The notes under the pieces were generated by a model, which was not told the origin of the DNA, did not search any database, and saw nothing but the letters and a program-made list of their open reading frames with translations. Made by a program: the position numbers and the translations under genes. A DNA stretch of 54,188 bases. It comes from Bacillota bacterium. Lineage in GTDB: Bacteria > Bacillota > Clostridia > Peptostreptococcales > Acidaminobacteraceae. The DNA is taken from the NCBI GenBank assembly GCA_030529225.1, contig JAUMXH010000013.1:1-54188 (forward strand), given 5' to 3'. Of the stretch, positions 9,201 to 17,174 are shown piece by piece (the first letter of the stretch is position 1; each line of letters starts with the position of its first letter).

Positions 9201-9239
9201 TTGCGATTGTGGGATAATAATGGTACAATTATATCGCAA
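9201..9239 (+). promoter_or_regulatory. Promoter and dyad operator of the Phd-type antitoxin
   Basis: TTGCGA (9201-9206), a 17-bp spacer and TACAAT (9224-9229) form a good sigma-A promoter. The same stretch is a nested dyad: TTGCGAT at 9201-9207 mirrors ATCGCAA at 9233-9239, and ATTGT at 9206-9210 mirrors ACAAT at 9225-9229. This fits autorepression by the antitoxin. Confidence 0.65.
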
Positions 9240-9274
9240 ATGAATGGATTGTTCCTAATGAAAGGAGGCATACT

Positions 9275-9532
9275 ATGCCGCTCATTATTCCCATTCGAGA
9301 TTTGAAAGATACTGCAAAGGTTTCTGAACTTTGCAAACAGTCAAGCGAGCCGATTTACATCACAAAAAACGGTTATGGTGATATGGTTCTTATGAGTATG
9401 AAGGTGTATGAAGAAAAAATGCTTTTGTTGGAGGCTTACCAAAAGATTGCCGAGGCGGAAGCTGAAATTCAAGCGGGTCGTACGATGGATGCAAAAGCAG
9501 CTCTGCAAGTTCTCGCCGCGAATGCGAAGTGA
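9275..9532 (+). CDS. Phd/YefM-family antitoxin, apparently without a toxin
   Basis: An 85-residue protein with the Phd/YefM fold pattern: a short beta start (PLIIPIRDLKDTAKVSELC), then EPIYITKNGYGDMVLMSM and an amphipathic C-terminal helix that would hold a toxin. Such proteins repress their own promoter and neutralise a RelE- or Doc-type RNase or kinase. AAAGGAGG lies 9 nt before the ATG. No toxin-like frame follows. The next 280 bases hold only repeats, an inverted repeat and a terminator. The 3' end of the gene, encoding LAANAK-stop, is itself a copy of the short repeat found on either side. This suggests loss of the toxin by recombination. Confidence 0.8.
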   Translation: MPLIIPIRDLKDTAKVSELCKQSSEPIYITKNGYGDMVLMSMKVYEEKMLLLEAYQKIAEAEAEIQAGRTMDAKAALQVLAANAK

Positions 9533-9540
9533 GATGACGA
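9506..9540 (+). repeat. Short repeat copy 2, forming the antitoxin 3' end
   Basis: The core 9511-9540 is identical over 30 bases to 9715-9744. It encodes the last residues and the stop codon of the antitoxin. Confidence 0.85.
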
Positions 9541-9620
9541 CGAACAGAAAGTCGCCCGATTCCGTTTGGCATAGCAGGAGCCTGATGGGTTCATGCTGAG
9601 CGAAGAGTTGGCTTGAAGTG

Positions 9621-9663
9621 AGCGAAACTTCTTTGAAGAAAATCACAAGTTGCGAGTTTCGCT
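9621..9663. repeat. Inverted repeat in the post-antitoxin gap
   Basis: AGCGAAACT at 9621-9629 is the exact reverse complement of AGTTTCGCT at 9655-9663, with a 25-nt loop. It lies between repeat copies 2 and 3 and has no adjacent T-run, so it is not an ordinary terminator. Confidence 0.6.
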
Positions 9664-9714
9664 GAGGAGTCGCTTACGAGCGTTCGGAGAACTTGACCCA
9701 AAAGGATGTGGGCA

Positions 9715-9744
9715 TCTCGCCGCGAATGCGAAGTGAGATGACGA
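9715..9744 (+). repeat. Short repeat copy 3
   Basis: A 30-bp exact copy of the antitoxin 3' end core, six bases before the bidirectional terminator at 9751. Confidence 0.85.
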
Positions 9745-9750
9745 TGATAA

Positions 9751-9781
9751 AAAAATCCCTCAATAAAACTGAGGGATTTTT
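9751..9781 (-). terminator. Bidirectional terminator between the repeat region and the amidase gene
   Basis: Stem 9751-9762 with 9770-9781 (core ATCCCTCA paired with TGAGGGAT), a 7-nt loop and A/T runs on both sides. It ends the - strand amidase operon and can also stop + strand transcription. Confidence 0.85.
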
Positions 9782-9815
9782 ACTTGCTTATTTTATTCTA
9801 GTGGGCTTCGTCTCC

Positions 9816-12422
9816 CTACTTTGCAAAGTAGAGGAGAATCGAGCGGGTGAGCTCGCTGACGAACTCGTCCTGCTTCCGGTCATCGCAGAGCCAGTCGAAG
9901 TCCTCCGGATTCGGCATAAAGCCTGTTTCCAGGAGCACGCTTGGGCAGTGCGTTCCTCTGATCACATAGAAGTCCGCCTCTCTGGCCTTGTTGTCGATGC
10001 AGGCGGTGTTGCTGCAGAGCACATTTTGCGTTAAGAGCGAAAACTCCCTGGCAATATCCTTTGAGTAGTACACCGAGAAGCCTTTGATGTTATTGTTGTC
10101 GGTGGTCAAGCCCGTTGAGTTCGCGTGAACCGAAATGAACAGATCCGGTTTGTGCGTGTAAACCGTCTTGAGCCGGTCAAAGAGGCTCAAAGACGTCTCT
10201 TTATCCCTGGTGAGGATGACATTCGCGCCCAGTTTTTTGAGCTTCTCCGAAAGTTTCAGCGTGATGTCGAGGGCCACATACTTTTCCGGGTAGGCCGTTC
10301 CGAGCAGACCCAAGGCGCCGGTGTCGCTGCCGCCGTGCCCCGCATCCAGGACGATATCAAAGCCTTCAAGCGGCTTCTCGCCATCCTTCATGGTCTTTTT
10401 ATGCTTCAGAGTGACCGTGACCGTGCCCTCTCCGTACTCCACATAGTAGCCGCCCAATCGGTTCTTATCCTTCAGTTTGAGCGTATACGTATTTCGGAAC
10501 CCGTTCTTCGCTTTGATAGCGGACGTGACGCTCGCAGTTTCCGGAACTTGGATTTCCGGAATTTGCACATTTCCGCTGATATCGAGGATCAACGCGCCTT
10601 GGTTCAGGTAAGCCTTTACAAACGGGCTCACATTCCCCTTGAACTCAATCTTGTCGAACTTGTCTCCGGGTGTGTAGACCGCAGAATCAAGCTTGTATAC
10701 CGTATCCTTTTTCGAAATGACATCGACATCTTTCATAAAGACATAACGATTCGAGCTCAGTTTCACGACCGCCCCGTGCACCGACTCAATCTCATCGATG
10801 ACGCCCTTTGGAAGGAGCTCCATTGCGCCATTTTTAGGATCGACATCGGCTCTCAAGTCCGTATCGTCCTCCTTGATTCTCGCAAAGAGGATTTCCTCTT
10901 TCAGGGTCTCGTTCAGGTAGTTGTAGTTTTTAACCGCCTTTTGGTCGTTCGCCGGACTCGTCTTGAACCAGCCGTTCATGCTCGGGTAGGTCTTGCCGGC
11001 GACCTTGCCGTTGTTTTCCACGGTGAAGGTCTTTTGCGGATTGCTCTGCACCAGGATGCCGTAAAAGCCCTTGTCCGATACCCGGTAGAGCTGCTGTCCG
11101 TTCAGGAAGCCCAGGGTGTTCGGGAACACGAGGCCTCCGACGAATTGGTATTTCGCTCCGCCGATCAGGTTGACCGAAGGCACCGTGTAGTCCTCGACCG
11201 CCTTGATTTTACCGGCGCCGCGGAAGGCGTTATAGATGCGGTTGGATGCCCGCACCGAGCCGATGGAAAAGGCGATAAAGCCGTCGACTTCTTTCTTCTC
11301 TTGCAGGTAGGCGAGCTGTCTCTTCAATTCATGGTTTTGGTACCAGGGGCTCTCTACATTCGCGTTGTCCCCCCGGTAGGCCGCAAGACCGATGTAAAGC
11401 TTGACCTTGCTGTCCTTTACCGCTTCCGCCCACCAGTCTGTAAGCACCTTGAAATCGGCGATTTCAAAGCCCATGTTCCAGTATATCTGCGGGGCGATGT
11501 AGTCTATGATTTCGTTGTTTATCCAGTACAAGCTGTCCGCATAATGGGCGTGATACGATTGATTTCCCTTGGTTTTGCTTCCGCCTGCCAAAGATTCCTC
11601 GTTCGCCCAGATTCCGAACGGACTGATTCCGAATACGAGCTCTTTTTTGCTCGCATGAACGGTTTGGTGAATCTGTGCCACCAGTTTGTTCACATTGTCG
11701 CGGCGCCAGTCCGCAAGATTCTTGCCGTTCCCGAATTTGGCATACGATGTTGCATCGTTAAAGTCCGTGCCCGGGTAAAAGTAGTCGTCAAAGTGGATGC
11801 CGTCCACATCGTAAGCGTCTATAATCTCTTTCACGCCGGCATCGATGAGGTTTCGCACCTCCGGAAGCGCCGGGTCAAAGTAGAGGTCTCCGTTGTGTGC
11901 GATGACATATTCCGGGTGCAATCGCGCCGGGTGCTTTTCGCTCAGCATGGCGACCGAGTAAGCCGGTTCATTTGCGGCCTTTTTGGTGATTCGGTACGGG
12001 TTGATCCACGCATGCACCTGCATGTCCCTCTTGTGCGCCTCTTGGATAAAGTAGGCGAGCGGGTCAAAGCCGTTACTTGGCGCCTGCCCCTCGGTTCCGG
12101 TCAAATACTTCGACCATGGGAAAATCTTTGATGGATACAAGCTGTCCGCGCTCGGTCTCACCTGCAAAAAGATGGCATTGAACCCTGCATTTTTAGCCGA
12201 TTCTATGATGTTGTCCGCCTCCACTTTCAGGAGGGTGGCGTTGCTCGTGCTTCGGGTAGGGTAGTTGATATTCAGAACGCTCGCGACCCACACCCCTCGC
12301 AGGTTTTCATGTTTTGTTTTTGTCAGATCGGTATCCGCGTTGAGAGGGAGTAGGGCGAACAGGAAGAACACGGCAAGTGCAGTAAACACCTGCAGTTTTG
12401 TTTTTACATTGTTTCGATTCAT
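9816..12422 (-). CDS. Secreted GHL10-type hydrolase fused to an N-acetylmuramoyl-L-alanine amidase
   Basis: An 868-residue protein with a signal peptide (residues 1-29). Residues about 38-400 match the glycosyl-hydrolase-like family GHL10 (LRGVWVASVLNINYPTR, FNAIFLQVRPSADSLYPS, VDGIHFDDYFYPG), a putative cell-wall glycan hydrolase. About 400-680 is beta-rich and unassigned. Residues 684-868 are an Amidase_3 domain: zinc ligands His696 in DAGHGG, Glu713 in AYPEKYVALDI and His766 in SVHANS, with catalytic Glu832 in LLETGFM. Both halves look intact, so one polypeptide may cut glycan and stem peptide. It lies 35 bases downstream of a BI-1 gene, so the two are probably co-transcribed, and its 3' end is served by the bidirectional terminator. 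Confidence 0.87.
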   Translation of the reverse strand: MNRNNVKTKLQVFTALAVFFLFALLPLNADTDLTKTKHENLRGVWVASVLNINYPTRSTSNATLLKVEADNIIESAKNAGFNAIFLQVRPSADSLYPSKIFPWSKYLTGTEGQAPSNGFDPLAYFIQEAHKRDMQVHAWINPYRITKKAANEPAYSVAMLSEKHPARLHPEYVIAHNGDLYFDPALPEVRNLIDAGVKEIIDAYDVDGIHFDDYFYPGTDFNDATSYAKFGNGKNLADWRRDNVNKLVAQIHQTVHASKKELVFGISPFGIWANEESLAGGSKTKGNQSYHAHYADSLYWINNEIIDYIAPQIYWNMGFEIADFKVLTDWWAEAVKDSKVKLYIGLAAYRGDNANVESPWYQNHELKRQLAYLQEKKEVDGFIAFSIGSVRASNRIYNAFRGAGKIKAVEDYTVPSVNLIGGAKYQFVGGLVFPNTLGFLNGQQLYRVSDKGFYGILVQSNPQKTFTVENNGKVAGKTYPSMNGWFKTSPANDQKAVKNYNYLNETLKEEILFARIKEDDTDLRADVDPKNGAMELLPKGVIDEIESVHGAVVKLSSNRYVFMKDVDVISKKDTVYKLDSAVYTPGDKFDKIEFKGNVSPFVKAYLNQGALILDISGNVQIPEIQVPETASVTSAIKAKNGFRNTYTLKLKDKNRLGGYYVEYGEGTVTVTLKHKKTMKDGEKPLEGFDIVLDAGHGGSDTGALGLLGTAYPEKYVALDITLKLSEKLKKLGANVILTRDKETSLSLFDRLKTVYTHKPDLFISVHANSTGLTTDNNNIKGFSVYYSKDIAREFSLLTQNVLCSNTACIDNKAREADFYVIRGTHCPSVLLETGFMPNPEDFDWLCDDRKQDEFVSELTRSILLYFAK

Positions 12423-12457
12423 AGTTCTCGTTTCCGCCTTTCGTTACATCAGAACTG

Positions 12458-13171
12458 TTAGTTTCGTCTGCTGATCAATCTCAAAATGTGCAAGAAGAGG
12501 TTGATAAAGTCGAGGTAGAGGTCGAGCGCCCCTAAAACGGCCAGGTTGTTTGCGATTTCGGTGCCGCCGTAGCTGTAGTGATAACGCTTCAGTTTTTGCA
12601 TGTCCCAAGCGGTGAGGCCGGCAAAGACAAAGACGGCTATGCCTGAAATCACGAAGCTGAAGGCGTCGCTTTTCATAAAGTAGTTGATGATGGAAGATAG
12701 GATGATACCGATGAGACCCATCATGAAGAAACTCCCCAGTGGGCTCAAGTCTCTTTTTGTCACCTTACCGTACACCGCCATCACAGCGAATAGGGCCGCC
12801 GCAATCAAAAAGGCCGTATAGATACTTCCCAAATTATAGACTAAGAAGATAGCCGACAGGGTCAGGCCGTTCAAGAAGGAGTAGAGCATAAAGAGCCCCG
12901 AGGCCGCTCCGTAAGAGAGTTTCATGATGCGGACAGACAGGTAGCTGACCAGGCCGATTTCCACCAGTATCAGGGCGAAGACCGTGATCGAGCTGCCGAA
13001 GATCAGCCTTAAAAGCGTCATGTTGTGTGCTGTTAGGTAGGCAGTCGCAAATGACATGGCAAGTCCGGAAAACATCCACATAAAAACGCGCGATAAGTAG
13101 GCGTTAAAACTCTGTTCCGTGCTTTCTTCACGGTAATTGTCATAATCGTTGTAATTTCTGAATTCGTTCAT
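12458..13171 (-). CDS. Bax inhibitor-1/YccA family membrane protein (copy 1)
   Basis: A 237-residue protein with seven likely membrane helices and the BI-1 hallmarks FMWMFSGLAMSFATAYL near the N-terminus, ASGLFMLYSFLNGLTLS in the middle and FAGLTAWDMQKLK plus LGALDLYLDFINLFLHILRL at the end. BI-1 proteins are pH-gated calcium-leak channels in the few cases studied; bacterial roles are mostly unknown. I set the start at 13171, where GGAGG is 7 nt upstream, rather than an in-frame ATG 66 bases earlier. It has its own promoter (13261-13289). A paralogue lies immediately upstream. Confidence 0.9.
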   Translation of the reverse strand: MNEFRNYNDYDNYREESTEQSFNAYLSRVFMWMFSGLAMSFATAYLTAHNMTLLRLIFGSSITVFALILVEIGLVSYLSVRIMKLSYGAASGLFMLYSFLNGLTLSAIFLVYNLGSIYTAFLIAAALFAVMAVYGKVTKRDLSPLGSFFMMGLIGIILSSIINYFMKSDAFSFVISGIAVFVFAGLTAWDMQKLKRYHYSYGGTEIANNLAVLGALDLYLDFINLFLHILRLISRRN

Positions 13172-13260
13172 CGTTGTCCTCCAATTTGTAGTGTTGAATA
13201 CGGGAGCTGCGAACCGTGGCGGCATCCGCGACGGCATCCAATTCTCCGTACTTAAAATCC

Positions 13261-13289
13261 ATTATACCGAGACGGATTGATAATTGCAA
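13261..13289 (-). promoter_or_regulatory. Promoter of BI-1 copy 1
   Basis: Read on the - strand: TTGCAA (13284-13289), 17-bp spacer, TATAAT (13261-13266). Confidence 0.75.
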
Positions 13290-13354
13290 AAAGTTTTGAC
13301 CGAATGAGACCGTTTTGTAAAATAGGAAAATCGGAATTCGTCAAAGGTGAGGGC

Positions 13355-14059
13355 CTAGTCCCTCTTGCTGAAGTCCGCCAGCCTGATAAAGGCGATGAAA
13401 ATTTGCACAAAGTCGATGTAGAGATCCAGCGCTCCAACGATGGCAAAGTTTCTCGCGAGCACCTCGTCATCGTAGCGGTAGTACTCATACATAATATCCT
13501 GGATGTGCCAAGCGGTCAGGCCCGAGAACAGGATGATGAGGGTGGCTGAAATCAGATAGTCCACGGCCGGACTTTGGATCAGAAAGTTGATCGGAAAGGC
13601 AATCAGGATGCCGAAGAGTCCCATCATAATGAGGCTTTTTTTGGGGGTGAGGTCTTTGCTCGTGAGTCTGCCGTAGAGGGCCATCACACCGAAGAGGACG
13701 GACGAGACAAAGAGGGCCGTGCTGATACTTCCCAGATCAAAGACGACAAAGATAAAGGACAGGGTCAGTCCGTTCAGGAAGGAAAAGAACATAAAGAGGC
13801 CGGAAGCCGTATTTTCCGAGATTCTGGTCAGGTTTGCCTCCAGGTAACTCGTCAGAAAGAGTTCCAAAATCAGCAAAAAGATAAAGGTGAACGGCAGCGA
13901 ATCAATAAATTCCAAGACGGCTTCGTTGTTCGCGGTCACATAGGCGGTCGCAAAGGAGAGGGTGACTCCCGAAAACATCCACATAAAGACGCGGGTTAAG
14001 AAGGCGTTGAAGCGCCTCTCCTTCGACTCATCATTGAAACGGTATTCGTAATCGTTCAT
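13355..14059 (-). CDS. Bax inhibitor-1/YccA family membrane protein (copy 2)
   Basis: A 234-residue paralogue of the gene downstream, aligning along its whole length: FNAFLTRVFMWMFSGVTLSFATAYV, then ASGLFMFFSFLNGLTLSFIF, FSGLTAWHIQDIMY and VGALDLYIDFVQIFIAFIRLADF. Seven membrane helices. GGAGG is 5-6 nt before the ATG. The two copies differ at many positions, so the duplication is not recent. It begins 45 bases after a third, more divergent seven-helix gene and is probably transcribed from upstream. Confidence 0.9.
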   Translation of the reverse strand: MNDYEYRFNDESKERRFNAFLTRVFMWMFSGVTLSFATAYVTANNEAVLEFIDSLPFTFIFLLILELFLTSYLEANLTRISENTASGLFMFFSFLNGLTLSFIFVVFDLGSISTALFVSSVLFGVMALYGRLTSKDLTPKKSLIMMGLFGILIAFPINFLIQSPAVDYLISATLIILFSGLTAWHIQDIMYEYYRYDDEVLARNFAIVGALDLYIDFVQIFIAFIRLADFSKRD

Positions 14060-14104
14060 TCATTCCTCCACTGACAGAGTCTTTCAATCCGCTCCGTCAT
14101 CGGT

Positions 14105-14842
14105 TCACTCAAAATCATCAAAGAAGGCATCGTACTGAGTTTCATTCCTATCCATAAACTTTCGGTAGAGGACCATAAAGAGGCAGGAGATGCCCATGCA
14201 TAAACGGAGGCTTGCAATCAGGGAGGCACGGCTCGCGCCTTCGCTCAGTTTAAATTTGTCGTAAAGGGATTCCATTTCCGGGATAATGGAGGCGGCAATC
14301 CCCGCCAAGACCAATAGGATGATGGAAGATACCTGAAATTCCCTAAAGCTTTCGCCGAAGAGGGCGTAGAATCCCAGGCACATCAGGACGCCCGCGCCCA
14401 GCATCACAAGAAAACTCGCGAAGGGGCTCGGCGTTTTCTGTAAGCGCTCTCCCAAAAAGACGAGGCAGAGGCAAACGCTCAGGGCGGACAGGAGCGCCAA
14501 GAAAACAAAGGGTTCCCAGCCGCCGTAGCTCATGCCCGCAAAAACGACGGCGATGCAGATGGCGAACAGGACAAAGGCGAGCGGGGCATTTTCCGGTTCC
14601 AGTTTTTCAAAGGCGATTTCTATGGAGGCAATCAGCAAAAAATATCCCTGGACGGACCAAAAAAAGAACTCGTTCGGGTTCCGGTCCAAGGCGGGAAAGA
14701 CGCCCTCGGTCATAATGACAAAGACGACGAGCAAAATCCCGAACCAAAGGGTCATCCAAAAAGACAGACCCGGTACGTTCAGTGGAATCTTATCACTCTT
14801 TTCGGCTTTGGCCGGATATGGTCGAAATCGGCCTTTCTTCAT
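14105..14842 (-). CDS. Seven-helix membrane protein, probable divergent BI-1 relative
   Basis: About 245 residues from the chosen ATG (MKKGRFRPY), which gives a basic cytosolic tail and has AGAGGA about 12 nt upstream. The open frame continues 26 codons further without a better ribosome site. Seven hydrophobic helices are spaced like the two BI-1 genes that follow it. The last part (LAGIAASIIPEMESLYDKF, then ASLIASLRLCMGISCLFMVLYRKFM) can be laid over the BI-1 segment (FSGLTAWHIQDIMY, then VGALDLYIDFVQIFIAFIRL). I infer a third, degenerate member of the array; sequence identity is too low to be sure. Confidence 0.6.
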   Translation of the reverse strand: MKKGRFRPYPAKAEKSDKIPLNVPGLSFWMTLWFGILLVVFVIMTEGVFPALDRNPNEFFFWSVQGYFLLIASIEIAFEKLEPENAPLAFVLFAICIAVVFAGMSYGGWEPFVFLALLSALSVCLCLVFLGERLQKTPSPFASFLVMLGAGVLMCLGFYALFGESFREFQVSSIILLVLAGIAASIIPEMESLYDKFKLSEGASRASLIASLRLCMGISCLFMVLYRKFMDRNETQYDAFFDDFE

Positions 14843-14968
14843 CGTGCTTGCCGTCCTCTCTTGTTTGTCGCTTGCGCAACTTGGCTTCTGGCGGCCAAAC
14901 TGCACCGGTTTGCAAACCATTTGCTTCTGTGAGATTGTGCCCCGGAACGTTTGGAATCAGCCGGTCGA

Positions 14969-17125
14969 CTACTTAAATTGGAAGACGATTTGGTCGCCGT
15001 CCTTGATTTCACAGTTTCCCTCAGCCGCTTCTCCGTTGATCACGGTGACAAATTTGTTGCTGAAGGTTTCGGGCCTGTAATTCAGCAGGGTGAGCAGGTC
15101 ATCCAAGTAGTAGCGCTCCTTTGCCAGCCTGATTTGCAGAGCCTTTTGATTGATGTTCAGGTTCAGAACTTTCAAATCTTCGGGCTCCTGTCTGATAAAG
15201 TCTTCCTCTCCTTCTTCGGGGTCAAAGTCCTCGTCCTCCCGGTTTGATTCTTCCGCTCCATTATGCTCGGTGTTTGTGAGCCCTTCTTCGCTCGAATCCG
15301 AGTTTTTCTCGGTTTCACCTTCTTCTGCCGATGGCTCTTTGCCTTCCGCTGCTTCCGGCGCCGTGTTTTCGGTTGCTCCAAGCGCTTCGCCTTCGGTGAT
15401 ACCCGGCGCACCCTCGCCCGCATCGCGCTCGCTTGCATCCTCTAACTTCCCTTCGTTAGCGGTTTGCTCCTCGTTATTTTTATACACGACGATGTCATCG
15501 TTTTCGTGGATTCTATACTCTTTTTCCTGCTCTTTTCCGTTCACGAAGACTGCCTTGATGACCGGCACCTTCTCTCCGTCCTTCAGCAGGTAGGCGTTGT
15601 AATCCAAGAATTCTTCCAAGCTGTAAGACGCATCTTTTCCCATGATCGGCTTGGTAATCTCAATCATGTCCTTATCCTTGATGGGGGTACGCAGGCTCGC
15701 ATGCCTAGCATTCAGCAGGATTTGCGACGGTTCGCCGGCAGCTCCCTGAAGCGCCCTCTTCTCGCCGTTCAGCGTAAAGCTGAGGGATTTTCCGCGGGTT
15801 TGAATCAGCCTTCTGGCGTTAAAGCCCGCAAGGACCAGGGCATCTGAAATGGTCAGGTTGCTCCTGCTGAAGAGTCTGTAAATCTTCGAGTTAATCAGGA
15901 TGCTGATAAATTCCTTTTGCCTTACAAAGTGGCTCATGTAGGCGATACCGATGGGGGTGACAAATTCGGGGCTCGTCAAAAGCTCCGTCTTGTATTCCAC
16001 ATTTGCGAGCTTGTCCGATGCCTTCAGCGTAATCTTGCGCTCGTCAATCTTAATGGCCTTGCCGACTCGCTCCTTTAGGGTCGGCATCTGTGAGGAACCG
16101 CCCACCATAAAAACGGCGTCGGGAACGGTCTTGTTGATTTCCAGGATGGATTCGGCAATCTTCTCTGCGATTTCGTCCAGGGTGGGTGCGATGGCCTCGA
16201 TGACCTCGGCGGTTTTCAGTTCATATTCAATGCCCACGATGTCGGCAAACTTCTGCACCTCGCTCTTGGATAGGTTGAGCTTCAATTTTTCCGCCTCCGC
16301 AAAGTCGAGCAGGTACTTTCTCATCAAGGCTTCCGAAATCTCGTCTCCGGCCACATCGACCATCCCATAAGAAAAGATGTTTCCGTCCTTTGTGAGCGCG
16401 ATGTCGGAAGTTCCCGCCCCGATGTCGACGATGCCGAGGTTTAGGAGCCTCAGGTTGCTCGGAACGCTGACTTCGAGTGCTGCAATCGGCTCCAAAGTCA
16501 TAGATTCGATGTTCATTCCGCAGTTCATCACAACCTTGTGCAGGGTATCCGAGACATTGTGCGGAAGGAAGGTTGCGACCATCGAAAAGCGAATGTTGCT
16601 CGCGCTGTGGCCGATCGGATTTCTGACGCTGATGCCGTCCAGCGTGATGCCGATGGTCGAATAGCCCACGCAGTAGTAGAGGGTGTTTATGACCGGAACG
16701 GAGCTCTTGATTTTGTCCGCGGCCATTTGAATCGCTTCCATCTCCAGGCTCTCAAGCAGGTTTCTGTCGATTTCATCCGATACGTTCAGGCGCTTTTCGA
16801 GCACGACGGTCTCGGTTCTGAGCGCGCGACCCGCAGCCGCAATCGAAACCGCATCCAGCTTCACGCCGTTTCTCTCTTCGATGATGTTCTTGATGATTCC
16901 CACAATCTCGCTGACCTCGAGGATGTCGTGTACCTGTCCGTCGAACATCGCCCGGTCCGGGTGTTCTATGATTTCGTAGTCCTCAACCACCAGGGTCCTG
17001 TCCTTTTTGGAGGTGAGCACGCCAATTACCGTTCTGGTTCCTATGTCCAGAGCGAATTTGTAGTCCTTCCCCTTGTTTTGGGCTTCAAGGGACGCGTTTG
17101 TCTGATTCCTTTCCGTCATATTCAT
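14969..17125 (-). CDS. FtsA-like actin-fold ATPase with long acidic C-terminal extension
   Basis: A 718-residue protein. The actin-like core (about 20-400) shows the phosphate-1 motif ALDIGTRTVIGV, the phosphate-2 motif GIVDIGAGTSDIAL and the adenosine motif FMVGGSSQMPTLKE, with an SHS2-like insert between them, as in FtsA/PilM proteins that tether polymers to the membrane. Ordinary FtsA is about 420 residues. Here a region at about 420-540 is followed by a highly acidic, low-complexity stretch (about 555-640) and a final domain ending like a ubiquitin-fold (ThiS/MoaD-type) strand. No C-terminal amphipathic membrane helix is obvious. It follows nth by 49 bases. Likely a division or envelope scaffold; the name ftsA is not certain. 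Confidence 0.75.
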   Translation of the reverse strand: MNMTERNQTNASLEAQNKGKDYKFALDIGTRTVIGVLTSKKDRTLVVEDYEIIEHPDRAMFDGQVHDILEVSEIVGIIKNIIEERNGVKLDAVSIAAAGRALRTETVVLEKRLNVSDEIDRNLLESLEMEAIQMAADKIKSSVPVINTLYYCVGYSTIGITLDGISVRNPIGHSASNIRFSMVATFLPHNVSDTLHKVVMNCGMNIESMTLEPIAALEVSVPSNLRLLNLGIVDIGAGTSDIALTKDGNIFSYGMVDVAGDEISEALMRKYLLDFAEAEKLKLNLSKSEVQKFADIVGIEYELKTAEVIEAIAPTLDEIAEKIAESILEINKTVPDAVFMVGGSSQMPTLKERVGKAIKIDERKITLKASDKLANVEYKTELLTSPEFVTPIGIAYMSHFVRQKEFISILINSKIYRLFSRSNLTISDALVLAGFNARRLIQTRGKSLSFTLNGEKRALQGAAGEPSQILLNARHASLRTPIKDKDMIEITKPIMGKDASYSLEEFLDYNAYLLKDGEKVPVIKAVFVNGKEQEKEYRIHENDDIVVYKNNEEQTANEGKLEDASERDAGEGAPGITEGEALGATENTAPEAAEGKEPSAEEGETEKNSDSSEEGLTNTEHNGAEESNREDEDFDPEEGEEDFIRQEPEDLKVLNLNINQKALQIRLAKERYYLDDLLTLLNYRPETFSNKFVTVINGEAAEGNCEIKDGDQIVFQFK

Positions 17126-17174
17126 CCACTTTCTTATTCCTTATCCGTCGTCAAACAGACATGAGAGTATCGGC

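Noticed and set aside
9533..9815. A small toxin gene after the Phd-type antitoxin
   Set aside because: No frame there has a ribosome site with a RelE-, Doc- or YoeB-like sequence. Only repeats, an inverted repeat and a terminator are seen.
10125..12131. Long open frame on the + strand opposite the amidase gene
   Set aside because: It lies wholly inside the amidase gene on the other strand, has no ribosome site or recognisable family and has an arginine/valine-rich composition typical of antisense frames in GC-rich genes. The same holds for the long + strand frames opposite the binding protein (37698-39224) and uvrB (18759-19832).
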